Shown here: piece by piece, positions 1-8,129 of the stretch
Layout: each line of letters starts with the position of its first letter
Position numbering within the stretch: position 1 is the stretch's first letter
From: Scenedesmus sp. ARA3
Taxonomy: Eukaryota > Chlorophyta > Chlorophyceae > Sphaeropleales > Scenedesmaceae
Length of the DNA: 20,876 bases
Direction: 5' to 3'
Assembly: GCA_004335835.1 (NCBI GenBank)
Contig: RWJK01000529.1
Coordinates: 1-20,876 of the forward strand
Notes under the pieces: generated by a model
What the model was told of the DNA's origin: nothing
The model's input: only the letters and a program-made list of their open reading frames with translations
Database searches by the model: none
Position numbers and translations under genes: made by a program

Positions 1-58
<58 letters not shown>
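1..58. repeat. (CAG)n microsatellite, about 19 units, cut by the window edge
   Basis: Uninterrupted GCA/CAG triplets open the window. They lie on the 3' side of the minus-strand EED-like gene, most likely in one of its introns, where the sense strand reads CTG. No coding frame here connects to the recognised exons. Confidence 0.95.
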
Positions 59-59
<1 letters not shown>

Positions 60-170
60 CAACTAGGCATCGTAATACAACGAGATGCACGCAATGCATA
101 TGTGCACATTGCATCCTTTGGATGCACGCTGATGTCATTCTCCACCTTGCCATTGCCTTGCAGCGTCGGC

Positions 171-171
<1 letters not shown>

Positions 172-203
<32 letters not shown>

Positions 204-270
204 CAGGCAGGCAGGCAGGCAGGCAGCAACGCAGGAACGCAGGCAAGCAGGCAGGCAGGCAGGCAGGCAC
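172..270. repeat. Compound (CAG)n / (GGCA)n low-complexity tract
   Basis: A run of CAG triplets at about 173-200 passes into GGCA tetranucleotide runs at about 200-225 and 248-268. Long frames across it encode only Gln/Ala/Ser/Cys strings and look like artefacts of the triplet repeat. It lies beyond the third copy of the duplicated EED exon edge. Confidence 0.85.
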
Positions 271-287
271 AAAATCCCCTGGCACTC

Positions 288-560
288 CTGCACAGCTGTG
301 TCAGTGGTGCGGTCGACCACCCGCAGCAGCGCCGGCCTGCCTTATATCAAACTGGTGCTATCTGTACACAACTGCTTTCCGGGTCGCTGCGCTGCCTTTC
401 AGCAAATTGGTACCGCCGCGTTGCTGGTGCAGTTGACCACGCGCAGCAGTGCCAGCCTGCCTTACAACACACCACTCTTACTATTCTTATTTTGTGTAAC
501 TGCTCTGCCATCCCGCCCACCTGCACGGCCGTGTTGGTGGTGCAGTTGACCACGCGCAGC
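288..560 (-). repeat. Three tandem copies of the donor-side edge of EED exon c
   Basis: The segment encoding GRLALLRVVN plus its following donor occurs in exon c (about 521-585) and again at about 414-462 (GRLALLRVVNCTSNAAV, then GTACCA) and 288-340 (GRPALLRVVDRTTDTAVQ). Each extra copy starts right after a GGCAG acceptor-like sequence. The third copy has diverged (L to P, N to D, C to R), so the copies are not a recent perfect duplication. Confidence 0.8.
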
Positions 561-1604
561 AGTGCCAGCCGCCCCGCCAGCAGCAGCAGCGGGTCGCGGC
601 TGGCCCTGTCAAAGGTCCACTTGCAGCAGAAAAACTCCTCCTCCTCCTGGCAGCAGCAGCAGCAGCAGCAGCACGCAGACGCGCCGCAAGGCACACCAAA
701 AACAAGAAACAATTAAGGAACAGCCGCTTGTACCAACTTGTCCTTCAAGTGGCGCTGCTGTGGCTGCTGCAGCAGCTATTGGGGCGCCACTGCAGCAGCA
801 GCTGCTGCTGGTGGTGGTGCAGTAGACAACAAAACACTCGTTGCATGCTTTGCCCCGCCCTGCGCACCCACTCGTCCACATTCTGCTGCTGCTGCTGGTG
901 CTGCTGCTGCTGCTGCTGCTGCGCACCTCATCGTTGAGGCGCTGTGTGTGATCGTCCACATAAGCCTGCAGCACCTCGATGCGGCCCTGCGGGTGGCAGC
1001 GGTACACCGTGGCCTGCAGGACAGCACAGCACAGCACAGGACAGCAAAGTAGAACCAGGATGACGAAACACACCAGGGAAACAATAGTAGTGGTTGCATA
1101 ACAAAGTGACATCTCTGACAGGAGTTTGCTATGTAAGTAGTTGCAGTGAAAACAGTACAGTATGGACAGCGCAGCAGCACTTGCATACAGGTGCTTGAGC
1201 ATGGTTAGCAACAGCTGCGCTAGCGAAGTGTTGCAAAGCTGATTGCAGGGCTGTGCATAGTACGCCTGCAGCAAATGCCCATCAGGAGTACTGGATGCTC
1301 CATATGATCAGCAGATTGCTTCCAGGGGCAAAGCATGGTGTCAATGCTGCTGCTGGCTTGTCGCTCCAACAGAGTAGCATTGCTTGTAGCTGACGCAGCT
1401 GCATATCTCGCTGTGTAACATTTGCTGGTACCTTGCGGAACTGGAGCACTAGCTGCTGACAGCTGCAGCAACACTGATTTTGACACAAGCTGCAGGTTGG
1501 TGCACACCTGGTGGCCTCCAACGCTGGCTACTAGGTCCTGGTTGGCTGGATCATATGTGTTGAATGTTACGCAGAAGATTGGCTTTCCGTGATGCTCTTT
1601 CACC
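521..1604 (-). CDS. EED/FIE/ESC-type Polycomb WD40 protein, partial (3 exons seen; 3' part off the left edge)
   Basis: EED/FIE/ESC is the WD40 beta-propeller subunit of Polycomb repressive complex 2, which supports H3K27 methylation in the nucleus. Three minus-strand exons join in phase. Exon a (1604-1508) encodes KEHHGKPIFCVTFN followed by DLVASVGGHQ. Exon b (1013-927) begins ATVYRCHPQGRIEVLQAYVD. Exon c (646-521) contains EEFFCCKW, TFDRASRDPLLLLAG and LLRVVN. This order matches the start of the EED/FIE propeller: the EDHGQPLFGVQFN-like strand, then YECHSQG...LLQSYVD, then AWTYD...AGSRGIIRIIN. Junctions are CAG|GTGTGC, GAG|GTGCGC and CAG|GTGGGC; acceptors end ACAG, GCAG and CCAG. The later WD repeats, including the VGHG...IN.L segment, are missing and should lie left of base 1. 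Exon a starts mid-codon, so an upstream exon with the start codon remains unplaced in 1605-2228. The family is secure; the edges of exons b and c are less so. Confidence 0.83.
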
Positions 1605-2228
1605 CTGTAGCATCACCAGAAGAGAAGATGGGTTGTTAGAGCAGTAGCAGCAGCAGAGGCAGCAGCAGTAGCAGTGACTGTTTGGCAGCATGCAAGCCCG
1701 TACTCCTCACGTGTTGGTGTGTATAAACTTCGGTGGCATCGAAGAACTAAATCATACTAAGAGATCTGGTAACAATGTCAAGCAGTCTACGGAGATGTTT
1801 GATACAGAAGCTATGCAAGACGGACTCTTTCTGATGTAGTAAATAGCCATCAGCCAAACTTGTTGCAGACATCAGCAATGCACTGACTGGACAATCATTC
1901 AAGTGCATATCATGGCAACAACGGCTTGCAGGATTCTGGCGGTCCCACCTTTCAAACACTACAGCTCACTCTCTTGGAGTTGAACTAAATAATGGTGCTC
2001 GAATGAAGAAACACATAACAGCAAACGATACCTGGGTTCTGTTCAAGTACGTTCAAAGCGCCAGCGTCATGTTCGATCGTTCCCATGGAGGTTCCTGCTT
2101 CCAAGGATGGAGCACTCTGCATTGCACGCCCAGCTGCAGCAAAGGGCAAGCAGATGTCATTTCATTACTTTTTGCCGTTCTAAATCACCACCTTGAATTG
2201 CAACACATCAGCCACTGTCGTCTCCGCG
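1605..2228. promoter_or_regulatory. Divergent gap between the EED-like and ubiquitin-like genes
   Basis: These 624 bases separate a minus-strand gene from a plus-strand gene and have far fewer CAG tracts than the flanks, apart from a short CAG-rich patch at 1640-1675. They probably hold both 5' ends, including the unlocated first exon of the EED-like gene. A TATAAA-like string occurs near 1722. No recognisable protein-coding exon was seen. Confidence 0.4.
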
Positions 2229-2688
2229 ATGCAGCTGCTTGTGAAAGGCTTCGGTGCCTGCACACACGTCGTGCAGGCAGAGGGAGACGCTGCAACCTTA
2301 TGGGACGTGAAGCAGAAGCTGCAAGTAGGTTTGGGCGCTAGCTGGCTCGCGCGATGCAGGGCAAAGCCCCAGTGGCAGCTTGCAGGAGCAGCAGTTGCTG
2401 TACCTACCAGCTTCAGCAAGTCACCTCAGCCATCTGCCACCACTGCCAAGAGCAACAGCAACAGGCAGCAAATGACCAAATCTCAAAGCGTCGTGATGTT
2501 TGACGGCTGTCACCTGCGCTGGTGTCATCAACACATGGCAGACTCTTCTGCACCAAGCCTAGGGGCTTGCAGCACCTGAGCCAAAATTTGAGCACTTGCT
2601 GCAGCTTGAGGCTGGCAGCTTACATCCGCTTGCAGCATGCGGCTGAAAGGACACCCACAGCTGGCAGCTTAACCTCCAGCAACTGCTT

Positions 2689-2737
<49 letters not shown>

Positions 2738-4395
2738 TGTGCCTTCCTGCAGGGCCTCACTGGGGTGCCAGCAGAGCAGCAGCACCTGCAGTGCGGCGGC
2801 AGGCTGCTGCGGGATGATGGCCAGGCCCTGGCTGCTGCTGGGCTGCAGGACGGCGCACTGCTGCAGCTGACACTGCCACTGCGCGGCGGCGCACCTGTCA
2901 AGGTGACATGAGTTGCTTATATCAAAGCTTGCAGCTAGCATCCAATTACAAACATGGCTGCTGCTGGGCTGTGCGAGGGGGCCCTGCTGCAGCTGACACT
3001 GCCACTGCGTGGCGGGGCGCCCGTCAAGGTATGATCTAGTCGTGATGGTTTAGCGAGATGATGCTCAAGGCTTGGCTGCTGTTGGGCTGTGTGAGGGGGC
3101 CCTGCTGCAGCTGACGCTGCCACTGCGCGGCGGCGCACCCGTCAAGGTGACATCTGGTGCATACATATTAGCTGGCGCAGCTGCTGCCGCAGGGCCTGCC
3201 GTGTGGCAGCGAGGTCACCCTCGGCCTGCAGCCTGACACTTCACTGCTTGCCACAACATATTTCACCACAACATGCTGTGCTGCGTGGCATTGCCTTTGC
3301 TGCTGCAGCTGCTGCCGCAGGGCCTGCCGTGCGGTAGTGAGGTCACTTTGGACCTGCAGCCCCACACTTCGCTGCTTGTCACAACATGCTCTGCTTCAAG
3401 TCTTGGCTGTGCCGCATGTCTCTGCTTGTATTGCAGGTGCAGCTGCTGCCGCAGGGCCTACCGTGTGGCAATGAAGTCACCCTGGACCTGGCGCCTGACA
3501 CCCCGCTGCTGCAACATGCTCTTCCGCATCCCCTTGCCCCGCTGCAGGTGCAGCTGCTGCCTCAGGGCCTGCCATGTGGCAGTGAGGTCACCCTTGACCT
3601 GCAGCCTGACACTCCGCTGCTCGAGGTGAAGCGGCAGCTGGCGCTGGCCACTGGAGTGCCGATGCGGCAGCAGCACGTGATGCTGTCCGGCATCAACCAG
3701 CTGGTGATGGGGGACAAGAGGTGGGCGCGGGCTGTGTAGGACATCAACCAGCTGGTGATGGGGGACAAGAGGTGGGCGCGGGCTGTGTAGGACATCAACC
3801 AGCTGGTGATGGGGGACAAGAGGTGGGCGCGGGCTGTGTAGGACATCAACCAGCTGGTGATGGGGGACAAGAGGTGGGCGCGGGCTGTGTAGGACATCAA
3901 CCAGCTGGTGATGGGGGACAAGAGGTGGGCGCGGGCTGTGTAGGACAAAGGCTGACAGCTATGAGTAACTTATGGCCGTTGCTCTGCTGATGTTGTCCGG
4001 CATCAACCAGTTGGTCCTGAGGGACAAGAGGTGCGCGTACATGAACGCAATACGGAAATCAGGGGCATGCATGTCAGTGAAGGCGAGTCAGTAAGATGGG
4101 GTGGAGCGGAGGTAACTAGTACTCGCTGCAAGTGAGCCTCGCTGCGAGTGAGCAAGGTCAGGGGTTCACATGGTTTGCGTGCAGCCTACACTTCTCTGAG
4201 GGTATTGGGCGGCCGTGCACCAGGCCAGACATTGAGTCCTGCTGGCAAGGAAGCACCAGGCGCCTCTGGCAACCGACATCATGTTGGACAATGCAAAAGA
4301 CTGTCCGTGCCATGGTATTAACACCACTCTACATGTTGGCACAGTTGGCTCTGCTGTCAAGGTCGCACTGCACACAGACTGAGCCTATGTATGAA

Positions 4396-4436
<41 letters not shown>

Positions 4437-4857
4437 TGCTGCTCCTGCTGCCACGCAGAACGATGAAGTTTGCGCACTGCGGCACTGCCAGCAGCATCTA
4501 CTTTGCTGTGCAGGCAGGCAAGGACAAGGCCTGAACTGTGTCTTGCTGGCAGGCAGACAGCAGCAGCAGCAGCAGCAGCAGCATGTACTGGCAGTGCGGG
4601 CAGGCAAGCGCAAGCCCTGAGCATGCATTCTTGTAGGGCGGTGATGCCCATGTGAGGCAGCGCGCCAGTCTGTGCATTGTCACATGGGCATCAGCAGCAT
4701 GTGGGTGTTGATGGCTGGCACAGAAAGGCGACCCTTGTAGGCCGGTGATGGCGATACTACAAAAAGGATGGCGGTACAGCACAGATGTTCACAGCAGCCA
4801 GGAAGCGTCACAGGCTGTGCAGGTGTCTGGTAGTGCAAGGACGATGAAGCACAAGTG

Positions 4858-4919
<62 letters not shown>

Positions 4920-5002
4920 GGTGGCGGCTGCTGACAGCATTCAACAGAGCGGCCGCACTGTTTGCGGCTGAGCTAATTCAGCTTTTCACGACTGTTGTGT
5001 AG
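2229..5002 (+). CDS. Tandem ubiquitin-like domain protein (4-exon model, 226 aa)
   Basis: The model joins exons 2229-2324, 2753-2902, 3548-3720 and 4741-5002; the lengths sum to 681 bases, in frame to TAG. Exon 1 starts MQLLVKGFGACTHVVQAE, like the first two strands of ubiquitin, and reaches DVKQKLQ, like the helix. Exon 2 (GLTGVPAEQQ...CGGRLL...) completes the fold and ends LPLRGG at residues 73-78, where ubiquitin has its LRGG tail. Exon 3 opens a second domain (VQLLPQGLPCGSEVTLDLQ, TPLLEVKRQLALATGVPM, LSGINQLVMGDKR). Exon 4 is inferred only from phase and a duplicated acceptor; it encodes about 18 glutamines and ends LIQLFTTVV. Donors are CAA|GTAGGT, AAG|GTGACA and AGAG|GTGGGC. The first domain is well supported, the second good, exon 4 tentative. 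It may be a ubiquitin-fold modifier precursor or a non-conjugated tandem-UBL protein. Confidence 0.72.
2692..2735 (+). repeat. (CTG)n tract just before the acceptor of ubiquitin-like exon 2
   Basis: About 14 CTG units end 17 bases before the acceptor TTCCTGCAG|GGCCTC at 2752. The sense strand reads CTG, so the tract may serve as the pyrimidine-containing part of the 3' splice signal. Confidence 0.85.
2830..3146 (+). repeat. Three copies of the donor-side half of ubiquitin-like exon 2
   Basis: The exon end encoding GALLQLTLPLRGGAPVK is present in exon 2 (to 2902), at 2954-3028 and at 3069-3146. Each is followed by a donor (GTGACA, GTATGA, GTGACA). The two extra copies begin LGLCEGALL where exon 2 has LQDGALL, so they resemble each other more than the exon. 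Both lie in the intron before exon 3. Confidence 0.85.
3175..3627 (+). repeat. Four copies of the acceptor-side half of ubiquitin-like exon 3
   Basis: QLLPQGLPCGSEVTL-type segments occur at about 3175-3250, 3304-3380, 3437-3511 and 3548-3627. Only the last continues into the rest of the domain. Copies 1-3 stop at (D/H)T(S/P)LL and run into intron-like sequence. Copies 3 and 4 are directly preceded by TTGCAG or CTGCAG acceptors. Spacing is about 110-135 bases. Confidence 0.85.
3689..3943 (+). repeat. Five tandem 51-bp units spanning the exon 3 donor
   Basis: Units start at 3689, 3740, 3791, 3842 and 3893 and are almost identical. The first 32 bases encode INQLVMGDK and end AGAG. The remaining 19 bases (GTGGGCGCGGGCTGTGTAG) start with GT and end with AG. 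A diverged sixth copy at about 3991-4031 includes more exon (LSGINQLVLRDKR) and the donor GTGCGC. Reading through hits an in-frame TAG in the 19-nt part of each unit. Confidence 0.95.
4390..4585. repeat. (CTG)n and (CAG)n tracts in the last intron of the ubiquitin-like gene
   Basis: CTG-rich sequence at about 4400-4443 (with GTTGCTGCT interruptions) and CAG triplets at 4558-4582. Reading frames over them are Ala/Gln/Cys strings. A longer frame at 4132-4620 has no recognisable domain and was not called. Confidence 0.7.
4633..4763 (+). repeat. Duplicated acceptor and start of ubiquitin-like exon 4
   Basis: CTTGTAG followed by a GGTGATG-containing segment occurs at about 4631-4652 and at 4735-4756. 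The first copy reads to an early TGA; the second opens the frame used for exon 4. This fits the exon-edge duplication seen elsewhere and is part of the reason for placing an acceptor here. Confidence 0.55.
4861..4914 (+). repeat. (CAG)18, encoding polyglutamine in exon 4
   Basis: About 18 uninterrupted CAG triplets follow TGCTGG. In the exon 4 frame they encode a glutamine run before KRWRLLTAFNRAAALF. Confidence 0.85.
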
Positions 5003-6039
5003 TGCTGGGCTGTGGCCAGCATACTTTCACATCGCGGGGTTACAACCAGCAACGGTCAACATGTTTGAACTGCAATGTGACAATCATAGATGCACCAAGG
5101 TGTGGCTGCTGTAGCAGCCTGCCGCTTGTTCAAAGTAAGCTCAATGTTGTTAAAATCCCGGCAACATACATTTGGCGTCTGGAATGTGCAGGTTCAATGC
5201 TGTGTGGAAAGATGGATGCGGCGTGTTGTGCCGCCCACCCGTGTGCTGACAATGAGTCATGTCAAGCACAGCATGACCACCGAAACCGCAATGTGTTGAC
5301 AAGTTTGTCGAGCACATTCAACCGCATGTCTGTAAAGCAGTGCAAGGACAGCGGCTCTCGCAGTGTACAGCAGTAAGGCTGCACTGTACGTGATGTACAA
5401 CACGGTACTTGCGCCATCAGGGTGGCCATCACGGCGGCCACTGCGCAGTTGATGCCACAATGCACAAGCATACTGTCAAACAGGAGATGCTGCAGTCAAC
5501 GCACAGCTGCATGCTACAACATATGACACGACCGACCAGTTGCAAAGCACTGCTTGGGCACTGCAACTGTTGTCACTGTTTGTAGCGCAGCTGCTCAGCT
5601 CATGAGCACACACATCCCTTCACAAACTATTTGCTTGGAGCACGTTTGTAAGCGTGAAGCAAAGTGTGCAGCCACATCTGAGAATGTCCCACGCTTCCGA
5701 AGCTACTACACTCACTGAGTGTACTGAGTCAGTATCTGAACTCTACGTGCTGTCTGACAAGCAGCAAACTCCAGCCATTTCAGCAACCAACAGCGCAACA
5801 CTGGGAACAGAATGCTCCATACATTCGCAATGGGCAATAGTTGTGCCCAGCAATGGCATAGGTGCAACAACAGGCTGCAGACAACCCAGCTGCATCAACC
5901 ATTTGATGCATTTGACATGCATTGTTCATCATCAAGCAGCAAAAGCATGCCCATCACCAGCCCCGGCACAACAACGCACAACATTTGGACACCCGCCAAG
6001 CCTCCGCTGCCCACAGCACATCTCCAAACACTTCGCTGT
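5003..6039. other. Convergent gap without recognised genes; possible poly(A) signal
   Basis: About 1 kb between the ends of two converging genes. Frames of up to 170 residues exist but show no domain, repeat or splice logic. TGTAA, the usual chlorophyte polyadenylation motif, occurs at 5331-5335 on the plus strand, about 330 bases after the ubiquitin-like stop codon, and again near 5646. Few triplet repeats are present. Confidence 0.4.
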
Positions 6040-6059
6040 GCTGTTATGCCGCCCTCGCT

Positions 6060-6319
6060 GCACCATCACGGTACATCGCACGGTACAGCGCCGGCGCAAC
6101 GATGTGCATCTCCGGCACGATGAAGAACATGCCTGTCCGCCCCGCTTGTGCCCTAGGGCGCAAGTGGACGGGTAGTGGGTGTGGAGCCCAGGGGCGCCGC
6201 CCCTGGCCACACACACCCTCTTAGCCTTAACTTACCCAGGAGCTGCAGAGCTGCCTGGGTAGTCACTCACTCACTCACTCACATGCCTGTCAGGAAGAAG
6301 CCCACCAGCGCCACAAAAC
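6060..6319 (-). pseudogene. Second copy of the last exon of the membrane-protein gene, split by an insertion
   Basis: Minus-strand 6319-6281 encodes FVALVGFFLTGM and 6137-about 6060 encodes TGMFFIVPEMHIVAPALYRAM, the same order as the 3' end of the intact exon at 6456-6570. Differences include IF to IV and AI to AL, and the tail reads YRDGAARAA before a stop. The two parts are separated by the insertion annotated next. It lies beyond the stop codon of the intact gene and is either a decayed copy or an alternative terminal exon. Confidence 0.75.
6138..6280. mobile_element. 143-bp introner-like or MITE-like insertion with 11-bp flanking direct repeats
   Basis: ACATGCCTGTC occurs at 6127-6137 and again at 6281-6291, while the paralogous intact exon has it once (6521-6531) with the same flanks on both sides. 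The insert therefore looks like a mobile element with a target-site duplication. Inside are a perfect 9-bp-arm palindrome (6188-6206, CCAGGGGCG with a 1-nt loop) extended by GTGTGG/CCACAC, a second hairpin at 6234-6260 (ACCCAGG arms), and a (TCAC)n run at 6262-6281. On the minus strand it starts near GTGAGTGAGTGAG and ends GGACAG. Using ACAG|GCATGT at both repeats (a GC-AG intron) would restore the exon exactly. No terminal inverted repeats were seen. Confidence 0.75.
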
Positions 6320-6455
6320 ATTGCATGTACAGTTGAGCAGCTGACAAGCCACCACCACGAACAGTACACCCCAAACATCTCAACTGCAAGCTGCATTCTT
6401 GCTGTGTGCCTTGACACAGCGACACCCTCTGCCCGCCCTTTGACACTCATGCGGC

Positions 6456-7553
6456 TCACTGCCCCGTCATTGCGCGGTATATGGCGGGCGCGAAGATGTG
6501 CATCTCCGGCACGATGAAGAACATGCCTGTCAGGAAGAAGCCCACCAGCGCCACAAAGGTGAGCACGCTCTCAGCCTCTTCAGCCTTGTTGCGCGGCACG
6601 CGGAAGCCCAGCATGAGGCGCTGCTGCTGGCCCTTGTCGTCCTGGTCCTTGCGGGCAGGGTTGTAGGCGGCCACCGGAGTTGGGCAGATGCGGCGGCCTG
6701 CGCGGTACAACAGCAAAACGAAGAGCAAGCATGAGCAGTGTTGGGGCAGGCACGAGGCACGCGGAAGCCCAGCATGAGGCGCTGCTTCTGGCCCTTGTCA
6801 TCTTGGTCCTTGCGGGCAGGGTTGTAGGCGTGTGCTGGTGGCAGCATGATGGCGCGGCCTACGCGGCAACGGAAGGCAGTGCAAGCATTAGCAGCATCAC
6901 TGCAGCACGCGGAAGCCCCGCATCAGGCGCTGCTTCTGTCCCTTGTCATCCTGGTCCTTGCGGGCAGGGTTGTAGGCGTGTGCAGGTGGCAGCATGATGG
7001 CGCGGCCTGCGCGGTAACAGAAGGCAGCGCAGTATGCATGAGCAGCATCAGTACGGGCATCAGGCGCTGCTTCTGGCCTTGTCATCCTGCCAAGATGAGA
7101 AGATGAGAAGATGAGAAGTCCTTGCGGGCAGGGTTGTAGGCGGCCACCAGAGTCAGGCAGATGGGGCGGCCTGTGTGCAGCAGGTACAGCAGAGCATCAG
7201 CACGATCAACAGGATTGCTTCAGGTATGCGTGCGGGGCGTCCCCGCCTGATTGTGCGTTCAAGGCAGGCAGCCTGATCTTGCGACCTGCGCGGCAGCGGA
7301 AGGCAGTGCACGTCTGAGCAACATCAGCATGGCATGAGGAAGCACAGCATCAGGCGCTGCTGCTGGCCCTTGTCGTCCTGGTGCTTGCGGGCAGGGTTGT
7401 AGGCGGCCAGGGGAGCCAGGCACATGGGGCGGCCTGTGGCACAGATCAGCAGCAACATCAGCATAGCCATCACGAGCAGTGCTGCCAGTGGGTGTACGAG
7501 TGGGTTAAGTCTGTTGAGGCGGCATGTGCGGCGTATGTTGCAGGACAGGCAAG

Positions 7554-7647
<94 letters not shown>

Positions 7648-8129
7648 CAGGTGCAAGCAGCAGCATTGTGTTGCGCTGTAAAGCATGTCGCACTCTTCTT
7701 TGTTAGACTGACCACTGCCAACTATGTTGCGCATATGAAGAGGCTGAGTTGATTGAGATTGGTTGGAGGAATTGACCATGTGCGCGTGTTTGTTGCAGGA
7801 ACGCAGACTCTTCACCGGACCTGCAGTGCTGTGGGCTGGGTGCCGCTGCAGCAGGGCATTGACTGTTTCCTCCCAACAAACTGCACATGCAGCATTGTAT
7901 GGCCATCAATGAACATATTCGTCGTTTTAATGGGGCATATAGGTCCTTAGACCGTGCTGAAAAGAAGCTCTTCGACGATTGATCCGAAAGGCTCACCTTC
8001 TGCTGACTGTGTCAGGCCACCAAGCCTGGGCGAATGCCTCATCACGCACGGCACACCGCGAACGGGAACTCGGACTGTGTCACGCGCTGCATTGCGGCTA
8101 GACACGCGCTGCAGCGTTGGAAGCGCCAT
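6456..8129 (-). CDS. Single-pass membrane protein with a mitochondrial-type leader, 124 aa, family unknown
   Basis: Exon 1 is 8129-7997 (ATG to GAAG|GTGAGC). Exon 2 is 6697-6456, after acceptor GCGCAG, ending in TGA. The lengths, 133 + 242, give 124 codons plus stop, and the split glycine codon matches in phase. Residues 1-32 (starting MALPTLQRVSSRNAARDTVR) are basic with no acidic residue except one Asp, as in a mitochondrial presequence. Residues 46-72 contain AAYNPARKDQDDKG, a hydrophilic stretch. Residues 89-107 (VLTFVALVGFFLTGMFFIV) form one clear transmembrane helix, and the tail EMHIFAPAIYRAMTGQ follows. Size and layout resemble a small inner-membrane respiratory or assembly subunit, but I do not recognise the family. 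The 1.3-kb intron holds four extra copies of the exon 2 start and a (CTG)30 tract in the sense direction. Confidence 0.72.
6590..7433 (-). repeat. Five tandem copies of the acceptor and first part of exon 2 of the membrane-protein gene
   Basis: The segment encoding AYNPARKDQDDKG(Q/K)QQRLM, with its acceptor, starts at 6697 (functional), 6858, 7006, 7170 and 7433. Every copy begins cag or tag|GCCGC and keeps the same phase. The N-terminal variants are RRICPTPVA, RAIMLPPAH (twice), RPICLTLVA and RPMCLAPLA. The 7170 copy is broken by about 30 bases of GATGAGAA repeat at about 7092-7122. Intronic sequence between copies is also similar (GCGGTAACAGAAGGCAG-like), so the repeat unit is acceptor + exon part + intron, about 150-165 bases. 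Only the 6697 copy continues to the membrane helix. Confidence 0.88.
7556..7645. repeat. (CAG)30, the longest pure triplet tract in the window
   Basis: Ninety bases of uninterrupted CAG on the plus strand, lying in the intron of the minus-strand membrane-protein gene, so CTG in the transcript. It ends about 120 bases before the most upstream exon 2 acceptor copy (7433). Frames through it are artefacts. Confidence 0.97.

Noticed and set aside
1747..1959. Minus-strand 70-codon frame as the first EED exon
   Set aside because: It does not resemble EED/FIE N-termini and I found no donor with the right phase to join it to 1604.
4132..4620. 162-codon plus-strand frame as a separate gene
   Set aside because: No recognisable motif, its middle is a (CTG)n alanine run, and it lies in the last intron of the ubiquitin-like gene model.
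5654..6175. 173-codon plus-strand frame as a gene
   Set aside because: Composition and content are uninformative, and its 3' part overlaps the antisense of the duplicated membrane-protein exon.
6188..6260. Hairpins considered as transcription terminators
   Set aside because: Intrinsic terminators are bacterial; these hairpins lie inside the introner-like insertion and are better read as part of that element.
7324..7815. Long frames made of Cys, Ala, Gln, Ser or Leu runs over the (CAG)30 tract, and similar frames over other triplet tracts
   Set aside because: Pure triplet repeats are open in all frames on both strands; no flanking domain or splice logic supports translation, except where a recognised exon contains the run.
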